NCBI GenBank assembly: GCA_945881985.1
Contig: CAMCVL010000003.1
Coordinates: 1 to 64,000, forward strand
Direction of reading: 5' to 3'
DNA length: 64,000 nt
From: Rickettsia typhi
Lineage (GTDB): Bacteria; Pseudomonadota; Alphaproteobacteria; Rickettsiales; Deianiraeaceae
Both the position numbers and the translations under genes were made by a program. This document shows, piece after piece, positions 28,691 through 37,521 of the stretch. The notes beneath the pieces were generated by a model. That model was given only the letters and a program-made list of their open reading frames with translations. It was not told where the DNA came from and did not search any database. Position 1 is the first letter of the stretch; each line of letters begins with the position of its first letter.

Positions 28691-30082
28691 ATGTATTTTA
28701 AAGACTATCAAAACCTACTAGACATAGTAAGCATTATTACCGCAAATGGCGGCAGGGCTTTATTTGTTGGTGGTTGCGTGCGAGACTTTTTGCTTGCATC
28801 GCCAGAGCTTTTAAAAAGCATAAAAATAAATACTGCTGGATTTGCAAGCGTAAAGCTGCCAGAGGATTGCTTTATAAAATACTGCATAGACAGCAAAAAA
28901 GATATTGATATCGCAACTGACTTAACCCCTGATGTGGTAAAGACAATCTTTACCGCAGCAGGATGCGTGGCAAAAACTACTCTTGCAACAAATATCATCG
29001 TTAAAAAGGGAGTTAAAGCCGAGGTAACAACAATGCGTAAGGACAGACTGCAAAACGGCAGATGGACAGAGGTTGATTACACAACTAGCCCAAAAGAGGA
29101 CGCGGCAAGAAGGGACTTTACAATTAACTCCTTGTATCTTGAAAGACTGCTTGATAATGGGCAAATTAACTACCTCTTATACGACTTTAACAAAGGGCTT
29201 GCAGACCTGCAGGACTGCAAGGTTGCTTTTATTGGCGATGCAAATCAAAGAATAAAAGAGGATTATTTAAGGCTTTTGCGATTTATTAGGTTTAGTGCAA
29301 GATTTGCAAACCACCTTGACACGGATGGATTTAATGCCTGCAAGGCTTTGGCTGCAAACTTTAATCTAGCTATAAATGAGGATGGGCTTGGCGTAAGGCT
29401 TGTGTCCAAGGAGCGTGTAAAGGACGAGTTATATAAAATTTTAAACCAAACAAAAGCACTTGCCATGCTTAAGGTTTTTGCCGATGCTGGGGTTTTGCAT
29501 CTGTTGTTTGGCATGGATTTGTCTTGTAATTTTAATCAAGGTTTTGAAAAGGCAAAATTAATCTTAGATACCAACAAAGATGTTCCTTTGTGCTTTGCTT
29601 TAAGCCTTGCAGTTTTTGAAGAAAGCAATGTAACAAAGCTTATCAATCTTACAAGGCATGAAGCCTTGCTTTTGCAAACCGTAAAAAGCCTGCAAGGCAG
29701 CGTTTTTAACAACAATTACAAATTTAACAAACAAAACTTGGTTCAGTTAATTTTGCTTTGCATAAAAAAAGGCACAGATTATGTTGTTGATGCAATTTTT
29801 ACCTGCTTTGCAATCTACGCATCCACCAAAGATTTTAAAGATATTGCATTATATACAACAGCTCTTCAATTGCAGGATGTTAGAAACATTAAAGTTGTAA
29901 AATTTACCGATTTGCACATTTATCAGCAAGAATGCAATGAATACTTAAAGCTTTATGGGGGCGGTTGTAAAAACTATAAGGATTTACAAGGAAGCAAAAT
30001 TACTGAAATTATTGACTTTGTGCAAGCAGAAGTTGTTAAATTACATATTCAACCTATATTGCCATTTATCAAATACACCTGA
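28691..30082 (+). CDS. CCA tRNA nucleotidyltransferase / poly(A) polymerase family
   Basis: Class II nucleotidyltransferase that adds or repairs the CCA end of tRNAs. The 463 residues include the flexible-loop motif LFVGGCVRDFLL, the catalytic carboxylates in DIDIATDLTP, the RRDFTINSLYLE motif and the head-domain basic motif YLRLLRFIRFSARF. The long insert after the first motif (about 35-65) is unusual. Two tRNAs in this window already encode CCA, so repair is the probable role. PcnB-like polyadenylation cannot be excluded. Confidence 0.9.
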   Translation: MYFKDYQNLLDIVSIITANGGRALFVGGCVRDFLLASPELLKSIKINTAGFASVKLPEDCFIKYCIDSKKDIDIATDLTPDVVKTIFTAAGCVAKTTLATNIIVKKGVKAEVTTMRKDRLQNGRWTEVDYTTSPKEDAARRDFTINSLYLERLLDNGQINYLLYDFNKGLADLQDCKVAFIGDANQRIKEDYLRLLRFIRFSARFANHLDTDGFNACKALAANFNLAINEDGLGVRLVSKERVKDELYKILNQTKALAMLKVFADAGVLHLLFGMDLSCNFNQGFEKAKLILDTNKDVPLCFALSLAVFEESNVTKLINLTRHEALLLQTVKSLQGSVFNNNYKFNKQNLVQLILLCIKKGTDYVVDAIFTCFAIYASTKDFKDIALYTTALQLQDVRNIKVVKFTDLHIYQQECNEYLKLYGGGCKNYKDLQGSKITEIIDFVQAEVVKLHIQPILPFIKYT

Positions 30083-30094
30083 TACCAAAACATC

Positions 30095-30112
30095 ATCTAA
30101 AAATTAGATTTT
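30095..30112 (+). terminator. weak AT-rich hairpin after the nucleotidyltransferase gene
   Basis: ATCTAA (30095-30100) and TTAGAT (30104-30109) can pair, followed by only a short T run. It might end transcription of the preceding gene; stability would be low. Confidence 0.25.
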
Positions 30113-30257
30113 ACAATTGTGTTGACTATTATTTATAGACATAAACATTTATACACTTTTTGCTTGATATTGCAAATTGAATAATTAAAATTAAATACAT
30201 AAATCATATTATTTATTACTAATTTATAACAATTATTCTTTTGTAGACAAAGGCAAA

Positions 30258-31781
30258 ATGCAACAAAATCAGATATCGCAAAATATTCAACAACAAAAGC
30301 TTAGTTTAAATCCAAATGGTCCATGCAATGCTTTTAACAACGGATTGTTGCTTACCTCTTTGTTTGTAGTTTTGCCTCTGTGTTTGTTTTTTTGCTTTAA
30401 CTTTAATATTGCAGTTGCAAAAGGGTTGTTTGCTCTTTTGTTTTTTAGTCTTGTTTTTAAGCTGACTTTACTTATTTGTGGCTTTATAATATCATTTAGC
30501 AGGCTAAAAATGGGTCTGGATGGCAGGTTGTTTAGTTCCCGCGATGTCAATTGCGACGCTTACATGCAAAATCTTAAACAAAGATACGGCGCGCTGCCAA
30601 GTTTTACAATATTGCTACCGCTTTTTAAGGAAAGCCCCAGAGTGATGTGCCAGCTAGTTAGGTCTTTAAGGCGGCTAAAATACGATAATGACAAGTTGGA
30701 ATTTTTGCTACTAATTGAAAAAGACGACCCTCTAACAAAAAAATGTGCTTTAAAAATATTGCATTTTGTAAAAGATATTAATTTAAAGCTAATAGAGGTT
30801 CCGCACTCCTTGCCAAAAACTAAGCCCAAGGCTTGCAATTATGGTTTGAGTTTTGCAAATGGTGATATTATTGGCATTTACGATGCCGAGGATGTGCCAA
30901 GTAAAATGCAGTTAATTATGGTTGCGGAGGCTTTTTTATCTGCTGCAAAATCTTGCAGTGGAATCGCAGCAGTGCAATGCCCTTTGTTGTTTTACAACAA
31001 GGATCGTAATTTTTTAACAAGATGCTTCTTTTTGGAGTATTTGATGTGGTTTAATTTTATTCTTCCTGCACTATCAAAGCTTAATATGCCAATTACTTTG
31101 GGCGGCACAAGTAATTTTATAAAAAAAGATATTTTGCTTAGTGGTGGTGGGTGGTCTGGGTTTAATGTTACTGAGGATGCTGAGCTTGGATTAAGACTGT
31201 TTTTTAGTGGTTACAAAGTAGCTTTTGTTGACTGCCAAACCAGAGAGGAATGCCCCTTTGAAATTCGTAACTGGATGAAGCAAAGAATAAGGTGGATAAA
31301 AGGCTTTAATCAAACATACTTTTTTTATTTTTGCAAATCTTTTAAGCTTTTAGTCTCTGGTAATTTGCTTACATTAAAATCGGCTAAGCCCTTGATTGAT
31401 TTTGTGTTTTTTCACTTAATTTATGGATTTTCGGCCTTAGGTTTTTTATTTTTATTTTGTTACCTCTTAACAACGCCTTTTAGCGGGCTTGGCGGGGTGT
31501 CTTTTATCTATTCTTTTACTGGTTCTATTGTTTTGGGGATGGTTTTTGGTCTTGTAAATTTTATTGGTTGTATCATATGGCGGCAAAGTTTTAAAAAAGC
31601 TATTTCACCGCTTTATCTGCATTGCTTTGCTTTGTTTTTTTATTTCTTTCTTCATCAGGTGGCGGCAATTGTTGCAATTTTAGAGCTTGCTACAAATCCA
31701 TTTAAGTGGCACAAAACAAAGCATTATGGTGGTTTTAAAAACAAGGGGTTAAAACCTCAACCAAATCATCGCCTATATTAA
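30258..31781 (+). CDS. membrane family 2 glycosyltransferase (cellulose-synthase-like)
   Basis: A 507-residue inner-membrane GT2 enzyme. Two N-terminal helices precede the catalytic domain (LPLFKES, the metal motif IYDAEDVPS, GGTSNFIKK, TEDAELGLRLF and QRIRWIKGF, the QxxRW motif of processive enzymes), and at least three C-terminal helices follow. It probably makes a surface or periplasmic polysaccharide. It stands alone, and its last 47 bases overlap the convergent ribD gene. The start is preceded by ACAAAGGCAAA, where AAGG is probably chance. Confidence 0.88.
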   Translation: MQQNQISQNIQQQKLSLNPNGPCNAFNNGLLLTSLFVVLPLCLFFCFNFNIAVAKGLFALLFFSLVFKLTLLICGFIISFSRLKMGLDGRLFSSRDVNCDAYMQNLKQRYGALPSFTILLPLFKESPRVMCQLVRSLRRLKYDNDKLEFLLLIEKDDPLTKKCALKILHFVKDINLKLIEVPHSLPKTKPKACNYGLSFANGDIIGIYDAEDVPSKMQLIMVAEAFLSAAKSCSGIAAVQCPLLFYNKDRNFLTRCFFLEYLMWFNFILPALSKLNMPITLGGTSNFIKKDILLSGGGWSGFNVTEDAELGLRLFFSGYKVAFVDCQTREECPFEIRNWMKQRIRWIKGFNQTYFFYFCKSFKLLVSGNLLTLKSAKPLIDFVFFHLIYGFSALGFLFLFCYLLTTPFSGLGGVSFIYSFTGSIVLGMVFGLVNFIGCIIWRQSFKKAISPLYLHCFALFFYFFLHQVAAIVAILELATNPFKWHKTKHYGGFKNKGLKPQPNHRLY

Positions 31782-32754
31782 AGTGATTTTGTAGAGTGAA
31801 TTTTTTTGCATCCCCTATGCCAAATGTGTGTAAAAAACGCACACCATCAATCCCGTCGCTACCAATTAAGATTGGTGATTTAATGATGATTAGCTCTTGA
31901 ACCAAATTTTGTATCAAAAAACTTGTTGCAATTTTTGCCCCGCCCTCAACAAGTAATGAATTAACGCCGCTATGATAAATCTTTTTAAGGGCGGCGATAA
32001 TGCCATCTTGCCCGCTAAGCAAGTTAAAATCATCTTTAACTGATGTTAAGTTGTTAGTTAGAACAAATTTTTTAGGACTAAAAGCCTCCATCCCTTTTGT
32101 GCGGCAGGTAAGCTTTGGGCTGTCGGATGTATATGTGCCGCTACCGATTAATATACCATCGTAGAATGACCTTTTAAAGTTTGTCCACGCCCTTGTTTGC
32201 TCGCCGCTAATCCACTTGCTATCGCCGCAGGAGGTTGCAATTTTACCATCAAGACTCATTGCAAGTTTAAGGCTAAGATAGGGCATTTGATTTTGCCTTG
32301 CATAAAAGTATTCTTTGTAAATGTCTTGGCTTGCAATATCTGCCAAAATGCCGCTTTCAACCTCAAGTCCGGCATCTTTAAGGTGAGTAATGCCCTTGCC
32401 ATTTACCCTTTGGTCGGGGTCGCTACAGGATATGATTATCTTTTTAAAAAAATTACTCTCAATTATTGCCTTTGTGCATGGCGGAGTTTGTCCGTAATGC
32501 GAGCAGGGTTCAAGAGTTGTAAATAAAACAAGTTCTCTGTTAGCTTTTGTGCCAAGTTGTTTTAACGAATTAATCACATTAACCTCGGCATGCGGCCTGC
32601 CCCCGTAAGATGTTCTGCCGATTGCAACAATTTTGCCTTCCTTGGTACAGGCAATAGCACATACGGATGGATTTGAGCCAGTCATTCCTTTTTGCCTGAG
32701 GGCGGTTGTGATTGCATTTAGCATTATTGCCTTGCTATTCACCTCTGTAGCCAT
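31735..32754 (-). CDS. ribD: bifunctional riboflavin deaminase/reductase
   Basis: RibD deaminates and then reduces the pyrimidine intermediate of riboflavin synthesis. The 339 residues comprise an N-terminal cytidine-deaminase-like zinc domain (HAEVNVI and EPCSHYGQTPPCTKAI) and a C-terminal reductase domain (SLKLAMSLDGKIATSCGDSKWISG, SLLVEGGAKIATSFL). Its ATG shares one base with the bioB stop codon (TAATG), so the two cofactor genes form an operon. No riboswitch is visible upstream of bioB. Confidence 0.94.
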   Translation of the reverse strand: MATEVNSKAIMLNAITTALRQKGMTGSNPSVCAIACTKEGKIVAIGRTSYGGRPHAEVNVINSLKQLGTKANRELVLFTTLEPCSHYGQTPPCTKAIIESNFFKKIIISCSDPDQRVNGKGITHLKDAGLEVESGILADIASQDIYKEYFYARQNQMPYLSLKLAMSLDGKIATSCGDSKWISGEQTRAWTNFKRSFYDGILIGSGTYTSDSPKLTCRTKGMEAFSPKKFVLTNNLTSVKDDFNLLSGQDGIIAALKKIYHSGVNSLLVEGGAKIATSFLIQNLVQELIIIKSPILIGSDGIDGVRFLHTFGIGDAKKFTLQNHFNIGDDLVEVLTPCF

Positions 32755-33737
32755 TAATTTGCTTGCAATGTATTTACATCTTGTGCTTTTTGCACTGGCA
32801 CAAGCCCCAGTTTTGCTATCATCATCAAGTCCTCAGATTGCTCGTTGTTTTGGGTTGTAAGGAGCTTTTCGCCAAAGAATATTGAGTTTGCCCCAGCTAA
32901 AAAACACATAGCCTGAGCCTCGGTTGAAAGCTTTAACCTGCCAGCCGATAGTCTAATCCAAGATTTGTTAAAGATGATTCTTGTAACGGCAATCATGCGT
33001 ATAAAGTCAATTGGGTCAATGTCCTTTTGATTTTCGAGCGGGGTGCCCTTTGCCTGCACAAGCATGTTGATTGGTATGGACTCCGGCTCCTTTGGTAAAT
33101 GAGTGAGGGTTAGTAGCATTTTTGCCCTGTCTTCAACACTTTCGCCCATGCCAACTATGCCACCGCAGCAAACCTTAAGCCCGCTATCTGCAACATTTTT
33201 TAGGGTTTCAAGCCTTTCGTCATAGCTACGGGTTGATATTATGGTCTCGTAAAACTCTCTTGAGGAGTCAATGTTGTGGTTGTAAAAATCAAGTCCGGCA
33301 TCCTTCATTGCCTGTGCCTGATTTTGCGTTACCATGCCAAGGGTCATGCAGGTTTCAAGCCCAAGGTCTTTTATCTCTTTTATTATTTGGCAAACCTTTG
33401 GCAAATCCCTATCGTGCAAGCTACGCCATGCTGCACCCATGCAAAATCTGTCGGAGCCTTGTTGTTTTGCTTTTTTTGCACTTTCAACTATCTCTGCAAC
33501 ATCCATAAAGGGGTCCTTTTGCAAGCCGGTTTGGTAGTGTGCCGATTGGGGGCAATATTTGCAGTTTTCGGGGCAGCCACCAGTTTTTACAGAACAAAGT
33601 GTTGAAACCTGAATCTCATTTGCCTTAAAGTTACTCCTATGCACCAAGGATGCCTCAAACACTAAATCTAAAAAAGGCTTGTTGAATAGGTCAAGTATGG
33701 CGGTTAGGTTTTGCCATTTATTGTTTTGTTGCATCAT
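32754..33737 (-). CDS. bioB: biotin synthase
   Basis: Radical-SAM enzyme inserting sulfur into dethiobiotin. The 327 residues contain the cluster motif CPENCKYC (cysteines 55, 59, 62) within STLCSVKTGGCPENCKYCPQ, the YNHNIDS segment, GIVGMGES, and the cluster-ligand Arg region TRIIFNKSWIRLSAGR. It is the first gene of a bioB-ribD pair. No other bio gene is visible here, so whether the organism makes biotin fully or from dethiobiotin cannot be said. Confidence 0.96.
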   Translation of the reverse strand: MMQQNNKWQNLTAILDLFNKPFLDLVFEASLVHRSNFKANEIQVSTLCSVKTGGCPENCKYCPQSAHYQTGLQKDPFMDVAEIVESAKKAKQQGSDRFCMGAAWRSLHDRDLPKVCQIIKEIKDLGLETCMTLGMVTQNQAQAMKDAGLDFYNHNIDSSREFYETIISTRSYDERLETLKNVADSGLKVCCGGIVGMGESVEDRAKMLLTLTHLPKEPESIPINMLVQAKGTPLENQKDIDPIDFIRMIAVTRIIFNKSWIRLSAGRLKLSTEAQAMCFLAGANSIFFGEKLLTTQNNEQSEDLMMIAKLGLVPVQKAQDVNTLQAN

Positions 33738-33853
33738 TTTTTAATAAATTACTCACAAAATCTATGCCGTTTTAATGTAAAGCCGCAATCTTTATATTCA
33801 AGAAAAATCGTAACTAATACCTAATCCCATTTAAAACTAAGCTCACATAAACG

Positions 33854-33895
33854 CCCCCACCCCATCCCTTTCTTAAAGGGAGAGGGGGTAGAGGG
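33854..33895. repeat. G+C-rich palindromic element
   Basis: A compact hairpin, CCCTTT-CTT-AAAGGG (33866-33880), extended by C-runs on the left and G-runs on the right (CCCCCACCCCAT and AGAGGGGGTAGAGGG). It contrasts sharply with the AT-rich surroundings and resembles a dispersed REP-like element. I see only one copy in this window. Confidence 0.5.
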
Positions 33896-33981
33896 AATAA
33901 GTATTTTACTTTAAGAATGCTTCAAAATGAAAAGTAGCATCAATACCAAAGCCATTATCAAAAACCTTGCGGATGATTTAA

Positions 33982-34137
33982 TTACCTAAACAATTCAACA
34001 AACCTCCATAGCGTATAGTTCCTGTTTCTTTTGTATCCAGTAACTTCTTTTAAAATGTCTAATTGCATGAACTTTAAAAGAACTTTATTAACGGCTGGAG
34101 ATGAAATTTTAGAAATTAGCGTTTTATTTAAATAAGG
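33982..34137 (-). pseudogene. C-terminal remnant of a Fic-family protein
   Basis: A minus-strand frame of about 51 residues ending TAA at 33982-33984 and preceded by an in-frame stop. The translation includes LISKISSPAVNKVLLKFMQL and ILKEVTGYKRNRNYTLWRFV. This matches the winged-helix tail of many Fic/DOC AMP-transferases (xxIxRPTxNKALxxLxxLGILKEVTGxKRNRxY). The Fic core is absent, cut off at the side where AT-rich tandem repeats begin, so it is a decayed gene. Confidence 0.6.
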
Positions 34138-34143
34138 CTAACT

Positions 34144-34216
34144 CTTAATAAAATAAAAGCAAGATAATTTATTAAGACTAATACTTAATAAAATAAAACC
34201 GAGATAATTTATTAAG
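34144..34216. repeat. two 40-base-period direct repeats, each with an inverted repeat
   Basis: CTTAATAAAATAAAA-C-AGATAATTTATTAAGA occurs at 34144 and again at 34184, differing at about two positions. Each copy contains CTTAATAAA paired with TTTATTAAG, so each can fold into a hairpin. The remaining 34217-34400 is AT-rich with no gene. The repeats border the Fic remnant. Confidence 0.75.
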
Positions 34217-34400
34217 AATATTTATAATTAAATTAAATCACTTTAATTTAACACAATGCCGCCTATCTAAATAAAGCAAAATAAAATATTGCTATTTTGG
34301 ATTGGTGTTAAATCAAATTCAATTTAAAATCAAAACAATTTATCTTGCATTTACTTCTGTGTAAAATAGATTAAAGGTATAAAATTAATTGTTTGGCAAA

Positions 34401-35723
34401 ATGCAAAATCACCAACCGCTCAGAGGCTTTAAGGATATTATAGACAAAAACGGGGACTATTCCGAGTTATATAACCTGTGCCTTAAAATTGCAAAGCAAA
34501 ATTGTTATTACGAGGCAATTACGCCAGTGCTTGAAAAATCATCCTTGTTTGAAAGGGGTATGGGTGAGGATAGCGATGCTGCATCAAAAGAGCTTTACAA
34601 ATTTAACTTTTATGACGAGAGCCTTGCCCTTAGGCCCGAATTTACGGCTGGCATAGCAAGAATGATAATTAATTATCCGGAGTTTATAAAGGGGCACAAA
34701 GATAAGCTTGGTTTAAGTCTCTTTTCCTTTGCTCCTGTTTTTAGGCACGACAGACCTCAGGCTGGGCGTTATAGGCAGTTTTTTCAAGCAAATTTTGAAT
34801 GCTTTAAAAGCACATCCCCCCTTACCGACGCCTCCTGTATAACAATGGCAATTGAAATACTAAGCAGCTATGCAAATTTGCAGGATAGCGGATTGAGTTT
34901 GGTTGTTAAAATTAACTCTCTTGGCAGCCAGCAAACAAAGCAAAAATATGCAAGTTTACTTACTGATTACTTACAAGATCATCAAGAAGGACTATCTGAA
35001 GATAGCAAGGCAAGACTTGTTAAGAATCCGCTGAGGATATTGGATTCCAAAGATGCAAAAGATAGAGAGATTTTGCAAAATGCACCAAAGATTACAGATT
35101 GTCTTAGCGAGGACGAGGTAAGCCATTTTAACCACACCTGTTTAGCAACCGAGCAATTTTTGCAAAGCAATCCTTGCTATTCAAATGTAAAGCTGCAATC
35201 CGATTTTAGCCTTGTAAGGGGGCTTGACTACTACACCTCAACCGTGTTTGAAATACTGCCAGTTGTAAATGGCAAAGAGGGATTGACTGTTTTTGCTGGC
35301 GGAAGGTACGACGATTTAATATCTTCTTTAAGTGATGGCAAGTGTAAAATGCCAGCCTTTGGCTTTGCCTGCGGGGTTGAAAGGCTTATAGAGCTAAAAT
35401 ATCAAGCCTTATCAATGGGTGCATCAAGTAATCAATTACAAAACAAGCTAAGCCAAACAAAGCTAGCGGTGATTATTATTTGCAATAAAGATAACTACCC
35501 TGCGGCTTTTAAGCTTGCCTTGCAGGTTAAAAATCAGGCTTTAAATCAAGCTTTGCAAGCAAATGCCTCTTTTGCCTATAGGGTTATTGAAGCTACAAAA
35601 TCAAAGCTTAACCAAGCCTTAGAACACTGCGAAGCTGATGGTTTTAACGCAAGGTGCATCATTGGCGACAAGGAGGTTGAAAGCAATACTGTGCCAGATT
35701 GGAATATTAAGCCTGTAAGTTAA
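34401..35723 (+). CDS. hisS: histidyl-tRNA synthetase
   Basis: Class II synthetase charging tRNA-His (a tRNA-His gene is at 56868). The 440 residues start LRGFKDII and include motif 2 FAPVFRHDRPQAGRYRQFFQ, the HisA motif RGLDYYTSTVFEI, motif 3 FAGGRYDDLI...PAFGFACGVERLIEL, and a C-terminal anticodon-binding domain, which separates it from the hisZ-like gene. I use the ATG at 34401; a TTG four codons upstream is in frame. The stop lies 14 bases before the target-site duplication of the insertion element. Confidence 0.95.
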   Translation: MQNHQPLRGFKDIIDKNGDYSELYNLCLKIAKQNCYYEAITPVLEKSSLFERGMGEDSDAASKELYKFNFYDESLALRPEFTAGIARMIINYPEFIKGHKDKLGLSLFSFAPVFRHDRPQAGRYRQFFQANFECFKSTSPLTDASCITMAIEILSSYANLQDSGLSLVVKINSLGSQQTKQKYASLLTDYLQDHQEGLSEDSKARLVKNPLRILDSKDAKDREILQNAPKITDCLSEDEVSHFNHTCLATEQFLQSNPCYSNVKLQSDFSLVRGLDYYTSTVFEILPVVNGKEGLTVFAGGRYDDLISSLSDGKCKMPAFGFACGVERLIELKYQALSMGASSNQLQNKLSQTKLAVIIICNKDNYPAAFKLALQVKNQALNQALQANASFAYRVIEATKSKLNQALEHCEADGFNARCIIGDKEVESNTVPDWNIKPVS

Positions 35724-35736
35724 TCTTTAATGTTAT

Positions 35737-35744
35737 GGTGGTGG
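35737..35744. repeat. 8-bp target-site duplication, left copy
   Basis: GGTGGTGG immediately outside the left inverted repeat; the identical sequence follows the right end at 38487-38494. Eight bases is the duplication size known for the IS1595 family. Confidence 0.9.
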
Positions 35745-35768
35745 GGCAATAATACCTTGAAGGATAAA
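35745..35768. repeat. left terminal inverted repeat of the IS1595-type element
   Basis: 24 bases matching the right end in inverted orientation, with mismatches at positions 3 and 10. Confidence 0.9.
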
Positions 35769-35845
35769 TAAATATTAATTGAGTTTTAAAATAGAATGTA
35801 TAAAATATAAAAAGATTTTAAATTAAAAATTAGTTTTGTGTTAAA

Positions 35846-37521
35846 ATGAATCAGTTGTTATATGGTGATAATTTAGAAATAATGAAAAAATTGCCTAGCG
35901 AAAGCATTGATTTAATTTATTTAGACCCGCCTTTTAATAGTAATAGAAATTATAATTATTTATATTCACAGGCGACTGGATTGCCATTACCAGAGGAAGC
36001 TGAGGCTTTTTGTGATGCTTGGACATTAGATGCAAAAAAAGAAGAGACAATTAGGCAGATGGCAGATGATATGCTGAGGGGGGGGTAAATGAAGATTTTA
36101 TTGCTTTTTGGCAAAATTGGATTTTGGCATTACGCAATACAAATTCAAAACTTTTGGCATATATGGTTTTTATGACCGAAAGATTAGTTGAAATGCGTAG
36201 AATTTTAAAATCAACTGGAAGTATATATCTACATTGCGACCCAACTGCAAGTCATTATATTAAAGTTATAATGGACGGTATTTTTGGTTACGATAATTTT
36301 AAAAATGAAATTGTTTGGCAAAGAACAGATAGCCATAATACGGCAAATAGATATGGCAGAATACATGATATTATTTTATTTTTTACAAAAAATAATAAAT
36401 ATTATTGGAACACAGTTACAGTGCCTTACTCGGAAAAAATGCTTAAAAGATACAAAAAAGAAAAATCTGGCAGAATGTTCACTGGAACTGTATTGACAGC
36501 CCCAAGAGCAAATAGTAATTCTGGTAAATTTGTATGGCGTGGAACTATGCCAACAGCTGGTAGGGGCTGGGGATATAGTTTAGAACAGCTTGAAAAATGG
36601 TGGTCAGAAGGCAAAATATTATGTAAAAAAGATGGAACCCCAAGAATGGATGGTTTAAAAACTTATCTTGATGAGGCAAAAGGCAGTCCGGTTCAATCAT
36701 TATGGTTTGATATACCAAGAATAGCAAATAGCTCAAAAGAAAGGATGGGATACCCAACCCAAAAACCAATCGCATTACTTGATAGAATTATTGAAGCATC
36801 TTGTCCAGTAGATGGTATCATTTTAGACCCATTTTGTGGTTGTGGAACAACTGTTGTGTCTGCACAAAAAAATAATCGTAATTGGATTGGTATTGATATT
36901 TGCATGCTCGCCGTTAATTCAATGGAGGATAGAATGAAAGATTTATTTCCGTTATTAAAAAGAGGGGTTGATTATGTTTTAAACGGCTTACCAACTACCG
37001 TAGAACAGGCAATAGCACTTGCTAACAATAGCGATATAACAAAAAATGAAGGTCGTTACCAATTTCAGTATTGGTCTATTGAAAAAGTTGGAGGTTTTGC
37101 ATCTACTAAAAAAAGTGGCGATGGCGGAGTTGATGGTAGTATATATTTTTATAAAAATTATGAAAGTAAAGAATTAGACAAAATGATTATATCTGTTAAA
37201 AGCGATAAAGATATGAAAATAAGTTATATACGAGATTTAATTGGAACTTTATCAAATTCAAAAGATGCAGTGATGGCGGGTATGGTTTGTATTGATGAAC
37301 CAACCAATGGAATGAGAGCCGAAGCGTTAAAAGCTGGATTTTATGATTTTGATTTTATGGGAATTAAAAAAACATATCAAAAAGTCCAAATTTTAACTAT
37401 TAAAGATATTATTGATGGCAAAAAATTTGATACCCCTATTACAATTGAAAAAAAAATTGCACAAAACAATGTATCAAGCAAAATCAAAGTTCCTATTTTT
37501 TCTAACGATACTTTGTTGTAA
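35846..37521 (+). CDS. phase-variable DNA methyltransferase-nuclease, here out of frame
   Basis: The reading frame breaks at a G8 run (36078-36085) with TAA directly after it, giving an 80-residue stub; one extra G would restore 558 residues. The N-terminus has the catalytic motif IV as LDPPFNSN (26-33). The SAM motif DPFCGCGTT follows at about 328-336, so the order is that of a beta-class amino-methyltransferase. The C-terminal region (about 420-460) has GDGGVDG and IISVKSD, resembling the PD-(D/E)XK core of Mrr-type nucleases. It may thus be a single-chain modification-restriction enzyme. It is the cargo of the IS1595-type element. Target site unknown; a permanently broken gene is the alternative. 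Confidence 0.85.
36078..36085 (+). repeat. G8 homopolymer tract at the methyltransferase frameshift
   Basis: Eight consecutive G residues in an AT-rich gene, exactly where the two halves of the methyltransferase change frame. Nine or six G would put both halves in one frame. Slipped-strand mispairing at such tracts is the known mechanism of phase variation. Confidence 0.85.

Noticed and set aside
36124-37521. Second half of the methyltransferase as an independent gene
   Set aside because: It would start at TTG inside a conserved segment and lack catalytic motif IV; it continues the first half after the G8 frame shift.
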